From an uncultured Pelagibacteraceae bacterium (GTDB lineage Bacteria > Pseudomonadota > Alphaproteobacteria > Pelagibacterales > Pelagibacteraceae): a stretch of DNA of 64,000 bases. Positions 52,597-62,849 of this stretch are shown piece by piece. The stretch covers positions 62,001 to 126,000 of the forward strand of contig CABYZT010000004.1 in the NCBI GenBank assembly GCA_902523515.1, read 5' to 3'. The notes beneath the pieces are model-generated. The model made no database searches, had not been told where the DNA came from, and was given only the letters and a program-made list of their open reading frames with translations. A program made the translations under genes and the position numbers. Every line of letters begins with the position of its first letter. The stretch's first letter is position 1.

Positions 52597-54279
52597 ATGG
52601 CTGAAGTAAAATCCGACATCCAAATAGCTCGAGAAGCTAAAATGCAACCCATTAAAGATATTCTATCTAAAGTTGGTGTACCAGATGAAAATTTTGCTTT
52701 CAGTCCAATGGGTAGACATATAGCCAAAATAAATTTGGAATATTTAAATACTCTTAAAAAAGAGAATGGCAAATTAATTTTAGTTACTGCAATTACTCCC
52801 ACTCCAGCTGGTGAAGGTAAAACTACAACTTCTGTTGGTTTAAATGACGGTTTAAATAAAATTGGAAAAAAATCTATTGTTTGTTTAAGGGAACCAAGTC
52901 TTGGTCCATCATTTGGAATGAAGGGTGGAGCTGCTGGTGGTGGTTATGCCCAAGTAGTACCAATGGAACAAATCAATCTTCATTTTACAGGTGACTTTCA
53001 TGCTATTACATCTGCTCATAATTTATTATCTGCATTAATTGATAATCATATCTATTGGGGCAACAAACTTAACATTGATGTTAGAAGAGTTGTTTGGAGA
53101 AGGGTAATGGATATGAATGATAGATCCTTAAGATCTATCATTGTTGATCTGGGAGGAGTGGCTAATGGTTACCCTAGACAAGATAGTTTTGATATTACAG
53201 TTGCATCTGAGCTTATGGCTATTTTTTGTTTAGCAATAGACCTTAAAGATTTAGAAAATAGAATTGGTAACATTACAATTGGTTATACAAGAGATAAGCA
53301 ATCAATTTATGCAAAAGATTTAAATGCACAAGGTCCAATGACAGTTTTGCTTAAAGAGGCAATAAGACCCAATGTAACTCAAACTCTAGAAAACAATCCT
53401 GCAATAATTCATGGTGGCCCTTTTGCAAATATTGCTCATGGATGTAATTCAGTTATTGCAACTAAAGCTGGACTTAAATTAGCTGACTACGTTGTAACAG
53501 AGGCAGGATTCGGAGCTGATTTGGGAGCTGAAAAATTTCTGGATATTAAGTGCAGAAAATCTGGTCTAAAACCAGATTGTGTTGTTATTGTTGCAACTAT
53601 AAGAGCTCTGAAAATGCATGGTGGAGTTGCTAAAGAAGATTTAAAAAAAGAAAATGTATCAGCACTCAAAGAGGGAATGGTAAATTTACGTAGACATATT
53701 AATAATATTAGAAAATTTGGATTACCTGTTACTGTTGCAGTTAATCATTTTATTACTGATACTGAAGATGAAATGAAAACCTTGTTAGATTTTTGTGAAA
53801 CGCAAGGAGTAAAAGCCTCTAAATGTAGTCATTGGTCAAATGGAAGTGAAGGAACTATTGAACTGGCTAAAAATGTTACAGAAATTTGTGAAGATAAAAA
53901 AGATACATTTAAATTTTTATATGAGGATGATCTTCCGTTATTCAAAAAAATAGAAAAAATTGCACAAGAAATTTATAGCGCATCTGAAGTGGTAGCTGAT
54001 ACAAAAGTAAGACAACAATTAAAAGATTTTGAAGAAAAAGGTTACGGTAAGTTACCTGTTTGTATTGCAAAAACTCAATATAGTTTTTCAACAGATCCAA
54101 ATTTAAAAGGTGCACCCACAGGTCATGTTTTGCCTGTAAGAGAGGTAAGACTTTCTTCAGGTGCTGAATTTATAGTTGTTGTGTGTGGAGAAATTATGAC
54201 AATGCCAGGTCTTCCAAGAGTTCCTGCAGCCGATTCAATAAAATTAAATGACAAGGGTGAAATAGAAGGTTTATTCTAA
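52597..54279 (+). CDS. fhs: Formate-tetrahydrofolate ligase
   Basis: 560 residues, full length. P-loop [44 protein letters not shown] and [30 protein letters not shown] are Fhs motifs. It links formate and formyl-THF with ATP, and run in reverse yields ATP from C1 units taken from sarcosine, TMAO or dimethylglycine. Divergent from soxBDAG and overlaps the convergent amidotransferase by 9 bp. No ribosome binding site is visible before the ATG. Confidence 0.95.
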   Translation: MAEVKSDIQIAREAKMQPIKDILSKVGVPDENFAFSPMGRHIAKINLEYLNTLKKENGKLILVTAITPTPAGEGKTTTSVGLNDGLNKIGKKSIVCLREPSLGPSFGMKGGAAGGGYAQVVPMEQINLHFTGDFHAITSAHNLLSALIDNHIYWGNKLNIDVRRVVWRRVMDMNDRSLRSIIVDLGGVANGYPRQDSFDITVASELMAIFCLAIDLKDLENRIGNITIGYTRDKQSIYAKDLNAQGPMTVLLKEAIRPNVTQTLENNPAIIHGGPFANIAHGCNSVIATKAGLKLADYVVTEAGFGADLGAEKFLDIKCRKSGLKPDCVVIVATIRALKMHGGVAKEDLKKENVSALKEGMVNLRRHINNIRKFGLPVTVAVNHFITDTEDEMKTLLDFCETQGVKASKCSHWSNGSEGTIELAKNVTEICEDKKDTFKFLYEDDLPLFKKIEKIAQEIYSASEVVADTKVRQQLKDFEEKGYGKLPVCIAKTQYSFSTDPNLKGAPTGHVLPVREVRLSSGAEFIVVVCGEIMTMPGLPRVPAADSIKLNDKGEIEGLF

Positions 54280-55059
54280 ATTTAGATATTCTAACCAGTT
54301 CTCCAATTCTCTCATTCTAGAAACTTTATCTAATTTATTATTCTCAGTTTCTATATATTTAATATGATTATCGATTTCATCCTCATTTTTAAAAGCACCT
54401 TTTTCTAAAAGTCTCTTTTTTCTGAAAATAATCAAATTGATCATTTTATTATAAGTAATCTCAGGGTGATATTGAAGTCCCCATATATTACAGTTACCAA
54501 CTTTGAAATTTATTCCTTGAACGTTATTTATTGAGTTTGAGGCTAATAAAATTGAATCTTCTGGCATTGTTACGACTTCATCAAAATTAAATGCTGGTGT
54601 GTTAAATTTTTGATCTTTATTTTTATAAAGTGGATGATTTAAACCATTTTCATTAATTTCTATATTTGAGGCAATGCCTCTATGAGATCCTTTTGTCGCT
54701 TTTTTAACCTCCCCTCCTGCTGCTGTTACAGCTACTTGCATGCCCCAACATATTGCTAAAATTTTTTTTATTTTTTTCTGACATTCTCTCATAAATTCAA
54801 TTTGTGTTTTTATTTCTGGGGTATTGTTATAGATGTTTAAACTACTTCCTCCCCAAATAAGACCATCGTAGCTTTCAAGTGCATCAATTTTTTGATCGAT
54901 ATTTTCATCTGAAGAAGGATTTACCACGTGGGTTTCTAATTTATCTGTAAAAAACGCTAAACTATCTTTAAGGCTTTCTGTATGTGTTTGAATACCAGCT
55001 GCAGAAAAACTTTGATTTTCTTCTCGTAAGTTTCCTTCTACTATCAATATTTTTTTCAT
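54271..55059 (-). CDS. class I glutamine amidotransferase-like protein
   Basis: 262 residues. The nucleophile elbow is [16 protein letters not shown] and the His-Glu pair is in [10 protein letters not shown], so the triad is complete. It stands alone, without a synthetase domain, so it may be a gamma-glutamyl hydrolase type enzyme or an ammonia-supplying partner. One-base overlap with the Fe-ADH gene suggests an operon. Substrate not evident. Confidence 0.8.
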   Translation of the reverse strand: MKKILIVEGNLREENQSFSAAGIQTHTESLKDSLAFFTDKLETHVVNPSSDENIDQKIDALESYDGLIWGGSSLNIYNNTPEIKTQIEFMRECQKKIKKILAICWGMQVAVTAAGGEVKKATKGSHRGIASNIEINENGLNHPLYKNKDQKFNTPAFNFDEVVTMPEDSILLASNSINNVQGINFKVGNCNIWGLQYHPEITYNKMINLIIFRKKRLLEKGAFKNEDEIDNHIKYIETENNKLDKVSRMRELENWLEYLNLE

Positions 55060-56213
55060 TAAAATAATTCTCCAGAAATACTTTTTATATACATTTCTTT
55101 TAGATCATTTTGACTTAATTTTTTGGGATTTCCTCCTGTAGATGGATCTTCAAATGCCATTAAGGAAAGTTCATCTAAATCAATATTATTACAATCCATC
55201 ACATCTGATAATTTGTGTGGAATATTTAAATTTTGTCTTAATTCCAAAATCCAATTTAAAAAACTATCAAAATTTTTATTTAAATTAAGATAATCACAAA
55301 TCGATATTATTTTATTTTCAATTGAGTGTTTATTAAATGTCAAAACATAAGGCATAAATATTGCATTTGATAAGCCGTGGTGGACATTAAATTTACCGTT
55401 TACTGGGTGGCTCAATGAGTGAATTGCTCCCAGTCCTTTCTGAAATGCAGTCGAGCCCATTGAAGCAGCTGAAAGCAAATCCATTCTAGCGTTAACATCT
55501 TTTCCATTTGTAAATGCTTTAATTAATGAATTTTTAATTAATTTCATTCCTTCTATTGCCATACCATCAGCCATTGGATGATATCCTGGCGCACAAAACG
55601 CTTCTAAATTATGAGCTAGTGCATCCATTCCAGTTGCTGCTGTTAATCTTGGAGATAAATCTAGTGTAAGTAAAGGATCTAAAATAACAATCGATGGTAA
55701 CATTTTTGGGTGAAAAATAATTTTTTTTACACCTGTTTCTTTATTTATGATTGCAGATGCTCTACCTGTTTCGGATCCTGTTCCAGCAGTGGTTGGAACT
55801 GCAATAATTTTTGAAATTTTAGAACTATCAGCTCTTGTCCAGTAATCACCAATATCTTCGAAATCCCATAACGGTCGAGATTGATTACACATAAATGCTA
55901 TAGCTTTTCCAACATCTAAACCACTTCCACCTCCTAAAGCTATTACGCCATCACAGTCCGAGGTATTATAAACTTTAACGCCTTCTTCTACATTTTCTCC
56001 AATTGGATTTCCCGTAAAATTAGAAAAGGTAACTAAATTTTGAAAACTTTTTTTTAATCTTAATATTATATTTTTTATTAAACCCAAGTTAATTAAATCC
56101 TTGTCTGTTACAAATAATGGATTTGAAATATTTAACTCTTTACATGCTAAGGATAAGTCTTCAATTCTATTTTCTCCTATCCACATAGTGGTAGGATAAT
56201 TCCAATTGACCAT
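55059..56213 (-). CDS. iron-containing alcohol dehydrogenase
   Basis: 384 residues. NAD-binding GGGSGLDVGKAIAF and VPTTAGTGSETGRAS; metal ligands in GMDALAHNLEAFCAPGYHP and HSLSHPVNGKFNVHHG. This is the Fe-ADH (PF00465) family with all expected ligands. It would oxidise or reduce a small alcohol. Near gpsA and glpK, a glycerol- or propanediol-like substrate is possible; in SAR11 such enzymes have also been linked to oxidation of short alcohols (inference). Confidence 0.9.
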   Translation of the reverse strand: MVNWNYPTTMWIGENRIEDLSLACKELNISNPLFVTDKDLINLGLIKNIILRLKKSFQNLVTFSNFTGNPIGENVEEGVKVYNTSDCDGVIALGGGSGLDVGKAIAFMCNQSRPLWDFEDIGDYWTRADSSKISKIIAVPTTAGTGSETGRASAIINKETGVKKIIFHPKMLPSIVILDPLLTLDLSPRLTAATGMDALAHNLEAFCAPGYHPMADGMAIEGMKLIKNSLIKAFTNGKDVNARMDLLSAASMGSTAFQKGLGAIHSLSHPVNGKFNVHHGLSNAIFMPYVLTFNKHSIENKIISICDYLNLNKNFDSFLNWILELRQNLNIPHKLSDVMDCNNIDLDELSLMAFEDPSTGGNPKKLSQNDLKEMYIKSISGELF

Positions 56214-56221
56214 AATAATAC

Positions 56222-57178
56222 TTAATAATTTATTTTTAATTTTTTATTTTTAACAATTGCTATCAACAAAGAAAACATTAATGGAATTTTTCTTTTATTA
56301 ATTTTTTTAAATATAAAAGGAGCTATTTCTATTGCTAAATCAGCACCTTCCACTGTATCATTTTTCATAAATTTTTTCTTTGCTTGGTTAAAAGTATAGC
56401 CTTTTCCAAGATATTCTCCCATTTTACTATTTCTTCCTCCCATTGCACTTACATATAAGTCTCCCAAACCTGCCAAGCCATAGACAGTTTCTTTTTTTCC
56501 TTTAAAATAATTTGCAAGATATTTCATTTCATCAATTGATTTTCTAAATAAAGCCGATGATGTATTGTGCCACTGTCCAGCTCCAATTATCATTGAATAA
56601 ATATTTTTTATAGCAGATAAAAACTCAACTCCATTAACATCTCTGCTAAATTCAGTTCGATAATAATTTGTTGAAATTAATTTTCCAATTTTTTTCGCAA
56701 TGTTAATATTTTTGTTTGCAACAACTGTGAAGCTTTTAACTTTTTTAGCTAATTCTATTGCTAAACATGGGCCCTTCAAAACAGAAATATTTAAATTTTT
56801 ATTATATTTTCTTAATAAGCTAGACATTGAAATCAAATTTCTATCATCTAATTTAAGACCTTTTGTTAATACCAAAATAGGTGATTTATTTTTAATTTTT
56901 GAAAGATTTTTTCCAATCAGGTCTATTCCGATCGAACTCACAGCAATTACAATTAAGTCCCATTTGCTATTTAAAATGTCACTTGAAAATTTATTTATTT
57001 TTAATTTTTTTGGTAAATTTATATTCAATGATGGGTGAATTTTTTTTTTTGAGTTTAATTTTTGTAATAATTTAAAGTTGTATGGCTCTGTTAAAGTGAC
57101 CGAGTGACCATTATCTAACAATGGTATTGAGAAAGCAGCTCCCATAGCCCCCGCACCAACAATTAATATTTTTTTCAT
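56222..57178 (-). CDS. gpsA: Glycerol-3-phosphate dehydrogenase [NAD(P)+]
   Basis: 318 residues. Rossmann ILIVGAGAMGAAFSIPLL; PILVLTKGL; catalytic Lys in SAIKNIYSMIIGAG; GLAGLGDLYVSAMGGRNSKMG; ends with NDTVEGADLAIEI. Interconverts DHAP and glycerol-3-phosphate. Adjacent to glpK, it could draw glycerol-3-phosphate toward DHAP. No GlpD is in the window. Confidence 0.9.
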   Translation of the reverse strand: MKKILIVGAGAMGAAFSIPLLDNGHSVTLTEPYNFKLLQKLNSKKKIHPSLNINLPKKLKINKFSSDILNSKWDLIVIAVSSIGIDLIGKNLSKIKNKSPILVLTKGLKLDDRNLISMSSLLRKYNKNLNISVLKGPCLAIELAKKVKSFTVVANKNINIAKKIGKLISTNYYRTEFSRDVNGVEFLSAIKNIYSMIIGAGQWHNTSSALFRKSIDEMKYLANYFKGKKETVYGLAGLGDLYVSAMGGRNSKMGEYLGKGYTFNQAKKKFMKNDTVEGADLAIEIAPFIFKKINKRKIPLMFSLLIAIVKNKKLKINY

Positions 57179-57186
57179 TTTTATCT

Positions 57187-58665
57187 TTATGCTAAGGTTT
57201 TTTTAATTGCTTGCTTCCAACCATGCAATATATGATTTCTAAGTTTTTTGTTAATTTTTGGCTTAAAAGCTTTATCTTTTTTCCATGTATTTTTAATCTG
57301 ATTTAATGATTTGAATTCTCCTACTTGATAACCTGCCAACAGAGCCGCTCCAAGAGCAGTGGTTTCTAAAACTTTAGGTCGAATTACTTTTAAATTAATT
57401 ATATTTGCCAAAAATTGTGAAAACCAATTATTAGCTACCATGCCACCATCAATTTTAACTATTCTAGGCTTTAAGCCATCTTTCTTCATTGAATAAAATA
57501 AATCATAACTTTGATAAGCAACAGACTCGACGGTTGCTCTCACTAAAGTTTTCCAATCACTATCTCTTGTAAGTCCTGTTATTAAGCCTCTTGCATCAGG
57601 TCTCCAATAAGGTGCGCCTATTCCACTAAAAGCTGGGACAACATAAACTTCGTTATTGCTTTTTGTTGATTTAGCTATTTTTTCAGTTTCATAAGCATTG
57701 TTTATTAATTTAATTTTATCCCTTAACCATTGTACGCCTGCTCCTGCTATGAAAATAGATCCTTCAAGAGCATACGTTGTCTTATTATTCAATCTATAGC
57801 AAATTGTAGTTAATAACTTATTTTTTGAATTAATTTTTTTTGATCCAGTGTTCATTATTATAAACGCACCAGTACCATAAGTGCTTTTTATTGATCCTTT
57901 TTCAAAACAAGCTTGTCCAACAGCAGCTGCTTGTTGATCACCTAAAACGGCTGAAATGGGAATTTCTTTTCCTGTAACTCCCTTATCTGTTTTTCCAAAA
58001 TTATCTGCAGAATTTTTTACTTCTGGCAAGATGCTCCTTGGAATTTTTAATTTCTGTAAAATTTCATTATCCCATTTATTGTTATTGATATTAAACAACA
58101 TAGTTCTGCTTGCATTGGTAGCTTCGGTTAAATGCTGTTTACCTTTAGTTAGTTTCCAGATTAAAAAGGTGTCTACTGTACCAAACAATAAATTATTGGT
58201 TTTTAATAACTTTTTTGAAACTTTTACATTGTCTAAAATCCATTTTATTTTAGTAGCTGAAAAATAAGGATCTATAAATAATCCTGTTTTTTTTCTAAAA
58301 GTTTTTTCAAAATTATTATTCTTTAGAGATTTACAATATTCCTGGGTTCTTCTATCTTGCCACACGATTGCATTATAAATAGGTTTTCCAGTTTTTTTAT
58401 TCCACAAAATTGTAGTTTCTCTTTGATTTGTAATTCCAATTGTAAGTATATGACCTTTCAAACTTTTTGTTTTTTTGATTACTTGTTTTAGAGCTTTAAG
58501 TGTTGTTGACCAAATTTCATTTGGATTGTGTTCTACCCAGCCATTTTTTGGAAAATATTGTTTAAATTCGTATTGTGAAATAAATTTAATGTTCCCTTTA
58601 ATGTCAAACAAAATAACTCTAGATGAGGTCGTTCCTTGATCAATTGATACTATGAATTTTTTCAT
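57187..58665 (-). CDS. glpK: Glycerol kinase
   Basis: 492 residues from the ATG at 58665; the TTG one codon upstream is not needed. FGGY motifs SIDQGTTSSRVILFD, WQDRRTQEYCKSL, GTVDTFLIWKLTKG and KSTYGTGAFIIMNTG, with KIDGGMVANNWFSQFLANI. It phosphorylates glycerol to glycerol-3-phosphate. Eight bp before gpsA and 14 bp after tmoW; read with the minus-strand run. Confidence 0.93.
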   Translation of the reverse strand: MKKFIVSIDQGTTSSRVILFDIKGNIKFISQYEFKQYFPKNGWVEHNPNEIWSTTLKALKQVIKKTKSLKGHILTIGITNQRETTILWNKKTGKPIYNAIVWQDRRTQEYCKSLKNNNFEKTFRKKTGLFIDPYFSATKIKWILDNVKVSKKLLKTNNLLFGTVDTFLIWKLTKGKQHLTEATNASRTMLFNINNNKWDNEILQKLKIPRSILPEVKNSADNFGKTDKGVTGKEIPISAVLGDQQAAAVGQACFEKGSIKSTYGTGAFIIMNTGSKKINSKNKLLTTICYRLNNKTTYALEGSIFIAGAGVQWLRDKIKLINNAYETEKIAKSTKSNNEVYVVPAFSGIGAPYWRPDARGLITGLTRDSDWKTLVRATVESVAYQSYDLFYSMKKDGLKPRIVKIDGGMVANNWFSQFLANIINLKVIRPKVLETTALGAALLAGYQVGEFKSLNQIKNTWKKDKAFKPKINKKLRNHILHGWKQAIKKTLA

Positions 58666-58679
58666 CAAAAAGATTAAAA

Positions 58680-60692
58680 TTAAACTTTAAAGCCTAATTT
58701 TGATTTCATCTGTGATGACCATTCAACTAATAGTCTATCAGCTGTTAAGCCTATAAATGCAACGCATAAACCAATTATCAAACCTTTGCCTCCGTCACTG
58801 AACGATAAAGCCCTAAATATTTCTTGAGATAAATCAACTGTTCCGATAAATCCTGCAATCATAACCATAAATAATGCAAACATTAGTGTTTGATTAGCTC
58901 CAAGTATTATTTCAGGAAAAGCTAGTGGCATTTTTACTTTCCATAATAGTTGTCTATCTGTACACCCTGAGGTAATAGATGCTTCTATAATTTGCTGAGG
59001 TACATTTCTTAAACCAAAAACAGTGTACCTAACCATTGGTATTGAAGAATATATTACTATTGCAAATATTGCCGAAACATCGCTAATTTGAAATAACATT
59101 ATTGCTGGAAGCAAGTATATAAATGACGGAAATGTTTGAAAAATATCACAAATATTTAAAACAATCTTTGTTCTACTTTCTTTCTTAGATGCCCATATTC
59201 CTAATGGTATTCCAATTAGAGCGCAAATAATTAATGAAGCAAAAACCATGTACACCGTGATCATTGCCCTTACCCAATAGCCAGATGATGCTATAAAAAA
59301 TACGAATAACATTACTGTTAACGCTAGTCTCATTTTACCAAGTTTCCACCCAATTGCTCCGACAAATAAAATTACTCCAGTCCATGGCATAGATTGAAAT
59401 ACAGCTTTAAGAGGCATCAAAAAATATATTAACATCCAATCTCTAAATATTCCTAACGGTACAAACAAAGATCTTGTAAATGATTTAATGGCATTATCTA
59501 AATATACAGATGCTGAAACTGTTAGCTCCTTTGGATATTCATTAAAAAATGGAAAAAGAAAAACTAAGATAGAGCAAATTATAATTGCAAAAAAAGTTGC
59601 ACATAAATATGGATTTCTCTTTACAAAATTTCCCTCTCTTCGCTCTGGTTCTTTTAATGCTAAAGCTTGACTATATCTATCAAGTGTAATTGCAATCAAA
59701 ACAACTGCAACACCAATTTCAAAAGCCTCACCTAATCTTAAACCTTGTAACCGAATTAATAAATCATGACCAAGACCTGGTTGACCAATAAATGCTGCTA
59801 TAACAATCATAGCAAGACATTGCATAATAACTTGATTTACCCCAAGCATTATTGGAGATCTGGCTGCTGGAATCTCAACTTTAAATAACATTTGCCACTT
59901 TGTGCAGCCTGCCATGACACCTGCCTCTTTTATTTCTTGAGATATATTTTGTAAGCCTAATATCGTTAATCTAGCCATGGGAGGAAATGCAAATATTACA
60001 GTTGCTATTACTCCGGCTTTTGTGCCTATTCCAACAAATATAACTACTAATATTAAATATGAAAAATGAGGTAACGATTGTAAAATGTTAAGCATTGGCC
60101 ATAAAAAGTTTGCAAATCTTTTTCTTTTTACCGCAAGTATACCTAAACACAGTCCGATTAATGCTGCTAGTGGTGCTGAAACAGAGATGGCCGCCAAGGA
60201 TTTCATAGACAGTTCCCAAATACCTCTTTTGCTAAATAATATTAAATATGAAAAACATGCTCCACCTAATAAAGCTAATCTCCAGCCTCTTAAATAAAAT
60301 CCCAATATAATTGTAAGAGTTAAAATAAATATCCAAGGTAAAGGTCCTACATCATAACCTGGAAAACCTTTGTGTAAGACTGCTTCTGTAAAATCTAAAA
60401 ATTTATCAACATAGCTAGCAATTCCTCTTGTAAAATCTCTAAAAGTAAACAAACCGAATATTTCGTACTTTCTTAAAAATTGAATTAATGCATTTGTCCA
60501 ATCAACAAAAGGTATAAGACCATCTATTGATCCACAGCCACCTAAGCAACTTTTTGGTGGAATGTATGCCCAATGAGGTGTTTTAGATGAAATAGTATAA
60601 TTTGGAATAATATAACGTAAGAGCCACAAGAAAATGAAAGGCCCAAATATAAAAAAAAATTTTCCCCTTAAAATGGTTTTAATTTTATTCAT
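58680..60692 (-). CDS. tmoW: TMAO/betaine ABC permease, two domains fused
   Basis: 670 residues from the ATG at 60692 (a TTG at 60707 would add five). It contains two ProW-like permease halves: IKEAGVMAGCTKWQMLFKVEIPAARSPIMLG and IIEASITSGCTDRQLLWKVKMPLAFPEIILG are the two EAA loops. Usual OpuAB/ProW are single-domain dimers; here one chain supplies both. Co-located with tmoV, tmoX and tdm, so TMAO import is the best guess. Overlaps tmoV by 8 bp. Confidence 0.8.
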   Translation of the reverse strand: MNKIKTILRGKFFFIFGPFIFLWLLRYIIPNYTISSKTPHWAYIPPKSCLGGCGSIDGLIPFVDWTNALIQFLRKYEIFGLFTFRDFTRGIASYVDKFLDFTEAVLHKGFPGYDVGPLPWIFILTLTIILGFYLRGWRLALLGGACFSYLILFSKRGIWELSMKSLAAISVSAPLAALIGLCLGILAVKRKRFANFLWPMLNILQSLPHFSYLILVVIFVGIGTKAGVIATVIFAFPPMARLTILGLQNISQEIKEAGVMAGCTKWQMLFKVEIPAARSPIMLGVNQVIMQCLAMIVIAAFIGQPGLGHDLLIRLQGLRLGEAFEIGVAVVLIAITLDRYSQALALKEPERREGNFVKRNPYLCATFFAIIICSILVFLFPFFNEYPKELTVSASVYLDNAIKSFTRSLFVPLGIFRDWMLIYFLMPLKAVFQSMPWTGVILFVGAIGWKLGKMRLALTVMLFVFFIASSGYWVRAMITVYMVFASLIICALIGIPLGIWASKKESRTKIVLNICDIFQTFPSFIYLLPAIMLFQISDVSAIFAIVIYSSIPMVRYTVFGLRNVPQQIIEASITSGCTDRQLLWKVKMPLAFPEIILGANQTLMFALFMVMIAGFIGTVDLSQEIFRALSFSDGGKGLIIGLCVAFIGLTADRLLVEWSSQMKSKLGFKV

Positions 60693-61713
60693 TTTTGTCT
60701 TCAGCAAATAAAGCTTTAATTAATTCTTTTTTACTCACTGAACCTATAACCTCTTTGTTGTCATCAACTACAGAAAAAATACTTTCTGACTTTAAAACTT
60801 TTGATGCAATTTTTTCAATTTTATCACTATAATTAACTGTGTTTTCGTAAGGTTTTTTATCTTTTTCATTCATAATGCTTTCTGCATTTAATAATTTTGA
60901 TCTTGGTATATCTTTTGTAAATTCTGCGACATAATCAGTAGCTGGTTTTGTAATCAATTCTTCGGGGGTTCCTACTTGAACAATTAATCCCTCATACATT
61001 ATTGCTATCCTATCTGCTAATCTAATTGCCTCATCAAAATCATGGGTAATAAAAACAATCGTTTTCTTTAACATGCTTTGAAGTCTTAAAAACTCGTTTT
61101 GCATTTCTTTTCTTATTAATGGATCTAATGCAGAAAAAGGTTCATCTAAAAACCAAACATCTGGTTCAACTGCTAAAGATCTCGCAAGACCAACTCTTTG
61201 TTGTTGTCCCCCTGATAATTCCCTTGGATAATATTTTTCTCTTCCTTCTAAACCTACTAGCTTTATTACATCTTTTGCTCTTTCCTCTCTTTTTTGAATT
61301 TCTTGTCCTTGAACCTCAAGTGGAAATGCAACATTTTGCAAAACTGTTCGGTGAGGCAAAAGTGCGAAGTGTTGAAACACCATACCCATCTTATGCCGTC
61401 TTATATCTATTAACTCTTTTTCAGAAGCTTTTAACAAATCATTTCCCTCAAAAAATACCTGGCCATGAGTTGGTTCAATTAATTTTGACATACATCTAAG
61501 CAATGTTGATTTTCCTGAACCGCTTAGTCCCATAATAACTAGTATTTCACCTGTATTAACATCTATTGATGCATCTCTTACAGCAGGTATATAATTATTT
61601 TTTTTAATCTCTTCAGTTGTGGGGTTGTTATTTGTATTCTTTAGAAACTTTTCTGGAGCTTCACCATATAATTTCCAGATATTTTTGCAGGATATTTTCG
61701 CTTCTTTGTTCAT
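60685..61713 (-). CDS. tmoV: TMAO/betaine ABC transporter ATP-binding protein
   Basis: 342 residues. Walker A MGLSGSGKSTLLRC, Q-loop MGMVFQHFALLPHRTV, signature LSGGQQQRVGLARSL, Walker B VWFLDEPFSALDP. The C-terminal part looks like a shortened CBS-type regulatory region (SIFSVVDDNKEVIGSVSKKEL). It is ProV/OpuAA type. This is the only such ATPase seen in the window and could also serve the proXW system at 34-36 kb. Confidence 0.85.
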   Translation of the reverse strand: MNKEAKISCKNIWKLYGEAPEKFLKNTNNNPTTEEIKKNNYIPAVRDASIDVNTGEILVIMGLSGSGKSTLLRCMSKLIEPTHGQVFFEGNDLLKASEKELIDIRRHKMGMVFQHFALLPHRTVLQNVAFPLEVQGQEIQKREERAKDVIKLVGLEGREKYYPRELSGGQQQRVGLARSLAVEPDVWFLDEPFSALDPLIRKEMQNEFLRLQSMLKKTIVFITHDFDEAIRLADRIAIMYEGLIVQVGTPEELITKPATDYVAEFTKDIPRSKLLNAESIMNEKDKKPYENTVNYSDKIEKIASKVLKSESIFSVVDDNKEVIGSVSKKELIKALFAEDKNE

Positions 61714-61745
61714 GCTTAAATTTTAATTTATCATAAAATAAAAAA

Positions 61746-61777
61746 AAACGAACCGACTTATAAAAATCGGTTCGTTT
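61746..61777 (-). terminator. intercistronic hairpin with U-run between tmoX and tmoV
   Basis: Read on the minus strand: an 11-bp perfect stem (arms 61767-61777 and 61746-61756, core ACGAACCGA) with a ten-base loop, followed by eight T. It lies between the tmoX stop and tmoV start and is a partial terminator that should leave tmoX more abundant than tmoV/tmoW. Confidence 0.75.
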
Positions 61778-61793
61778 ATATATTTTCAATTAC

Positions 61794-62747
61794 TTATTTT
61801 GATGAAGCAACCCAAGGCTCCCACTTAGATTTATGATCATTTAACCATTTCTGAGCGGCAGCAGATACTTCAAGTCCGTCTGTGTCTTTATAATTTGCCA
61901 TCTTGTCGATGTCTGGACCAGAAAAGTTCATCTGTTTCAGTAATTTATATCCGTTTGGATGATTATTCTTAAAGTCAGCATTTACTGCTAATTTTAAATA
62001 ACCACTAGCTGGGTTACCACAGTCATATAGTGCTGTTTTGTTAATTCCCCAAGCTGGATCCGTTGTACAAGCAGGGTCATGCTTTGGAAACTCAACAAAT
62101 TTTCCTGGATATTTTGCACCTATGAAGTTTGGCGACCAGTTAAAAACTACAACTGCTTTGCCTTGAGCGACACCAGCATCTAATTCTGCCCATATTGCAT
62201 CTGCTGATCCTGCATTTTTAACCATAAAATTCATGCCTAATGCTTCAACTTTTTCAGCATCGTGCTTTAACCAGTCAACTGGACCACCAATAAACACTCC
62301 TTTACCACCAGAGTCAGCTCTAGCAAACTTATCGCTACATTTATCTAATGCCTTCCAGTCAGGTAAACCTGGACATAATTTCTCTACATGGTCTGGATAC
62401 CACCAGTCCTCTCTAGTTACTGCATCGTGTGTAAGAATTTCTTCAATTCCTCCACCTGCTTTCGCCTTATCATAAGAAGCACCAAAAGCACCTTCCCAAA
62501 TTTCGTGAACTAGATCTATATCTCCATCAGCCATGGCTTGGTAAACAGCTTGTGAATCCATGTTGATATATTCGACTTTTTCACCAACCATTTTTAATAA
62601 TTCACCAACCACTTCTGCTCCAACTAATTGACTTGACCAGTTATGAGTTGGGATTTTTACTACTCCGCTCTTATCTGCATTTGCACTACTTAAAGTCAGA
62701 GCAAATGTTAATATTAAAGCGGAAAATAATGATATTATTTTTTTCAT
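61794..62747 (-). CDS. tmoX: TMAO/betaine ABC transporter substrate-binding protein
   Basis: 317 residues, signal peptide MKKIISLFSALILTFALTLSSANA. OpuAC-type ligand-binding domain with many tryptophans (HNWSSQL, IWEGAFG, EDWWYPD, WKALDK, WAELDAG) suited to a quaternary or N-oxide ammonium head group. Divergent from tdm, so TMAO is the likely ligand. A glycine betaine or choline specificity cannot be excluded. Confidence 0.8.
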   Translation of the reverse strand: MKKIISLFSALILTFALTLSSANADKSGVVKIPTHNWSSQLVGAEVVGELLKMVGEKVEYINMDSQAVYQAMADGDIDLVHEIWEGAFGASYDKAKAGGGIEEILTHDAVTREDWWYPDHVEKLCPGLPDWKALDKCSDKFARADSGGKGVFIGGPVDWLKHDAEKVEALGMNFMVKNAGSADAIWAELDAGVAQGKAVVVFNWSPNFIGAKYPGKFVEFPKHDPACTTDPAWGINKTALYDCGNPASGYLKLAVNADFKNNHPNGYKLLKQMNFSGPDIDKMANYKDTDGLEVSAAAQKWLNDHKSKWEPWVASSK

Positions 62748-62781
62748 ATATACCCCTCTATAATTAATATATTAATAATAA

Positions 62782-62810
62782 AGTATGTTCCTATTTAAAG
62801 TTATAGTCAA
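62782..62810 (-). promoter_or_regulatory. candidate promoter for tmoXVW
   Basis: Minus strand TTGACT (62805-62810) and CATACT (62782-62787) with a 17 bp spacer, about 35 bp before the tmoX start codon, which is preceded by GAGGGG. No operator is obvious. The tdm promoter must lie in the same 102 bp gap. Confidence 0.45.
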
Positions 62811-62849
62811 CTCGTTTTGATTATATTATGGTCTCACTTAAATTTAAAA

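Noticed and set aside
33946-62807. Shared 14-mer ACTATAACTTTAAA upstream of proX (33946-33959) and, reversed, tmoX (62794-62807)
   Set aside because: In a window this AT-rich, chance matches of AT-only-like 14-mers are expected; spacing to the start codons differs.
62828-62830. ATG at 62828 as the tdm start
   Set aside because: It is out of frame with the Tdm reading frame that starts at 62850.
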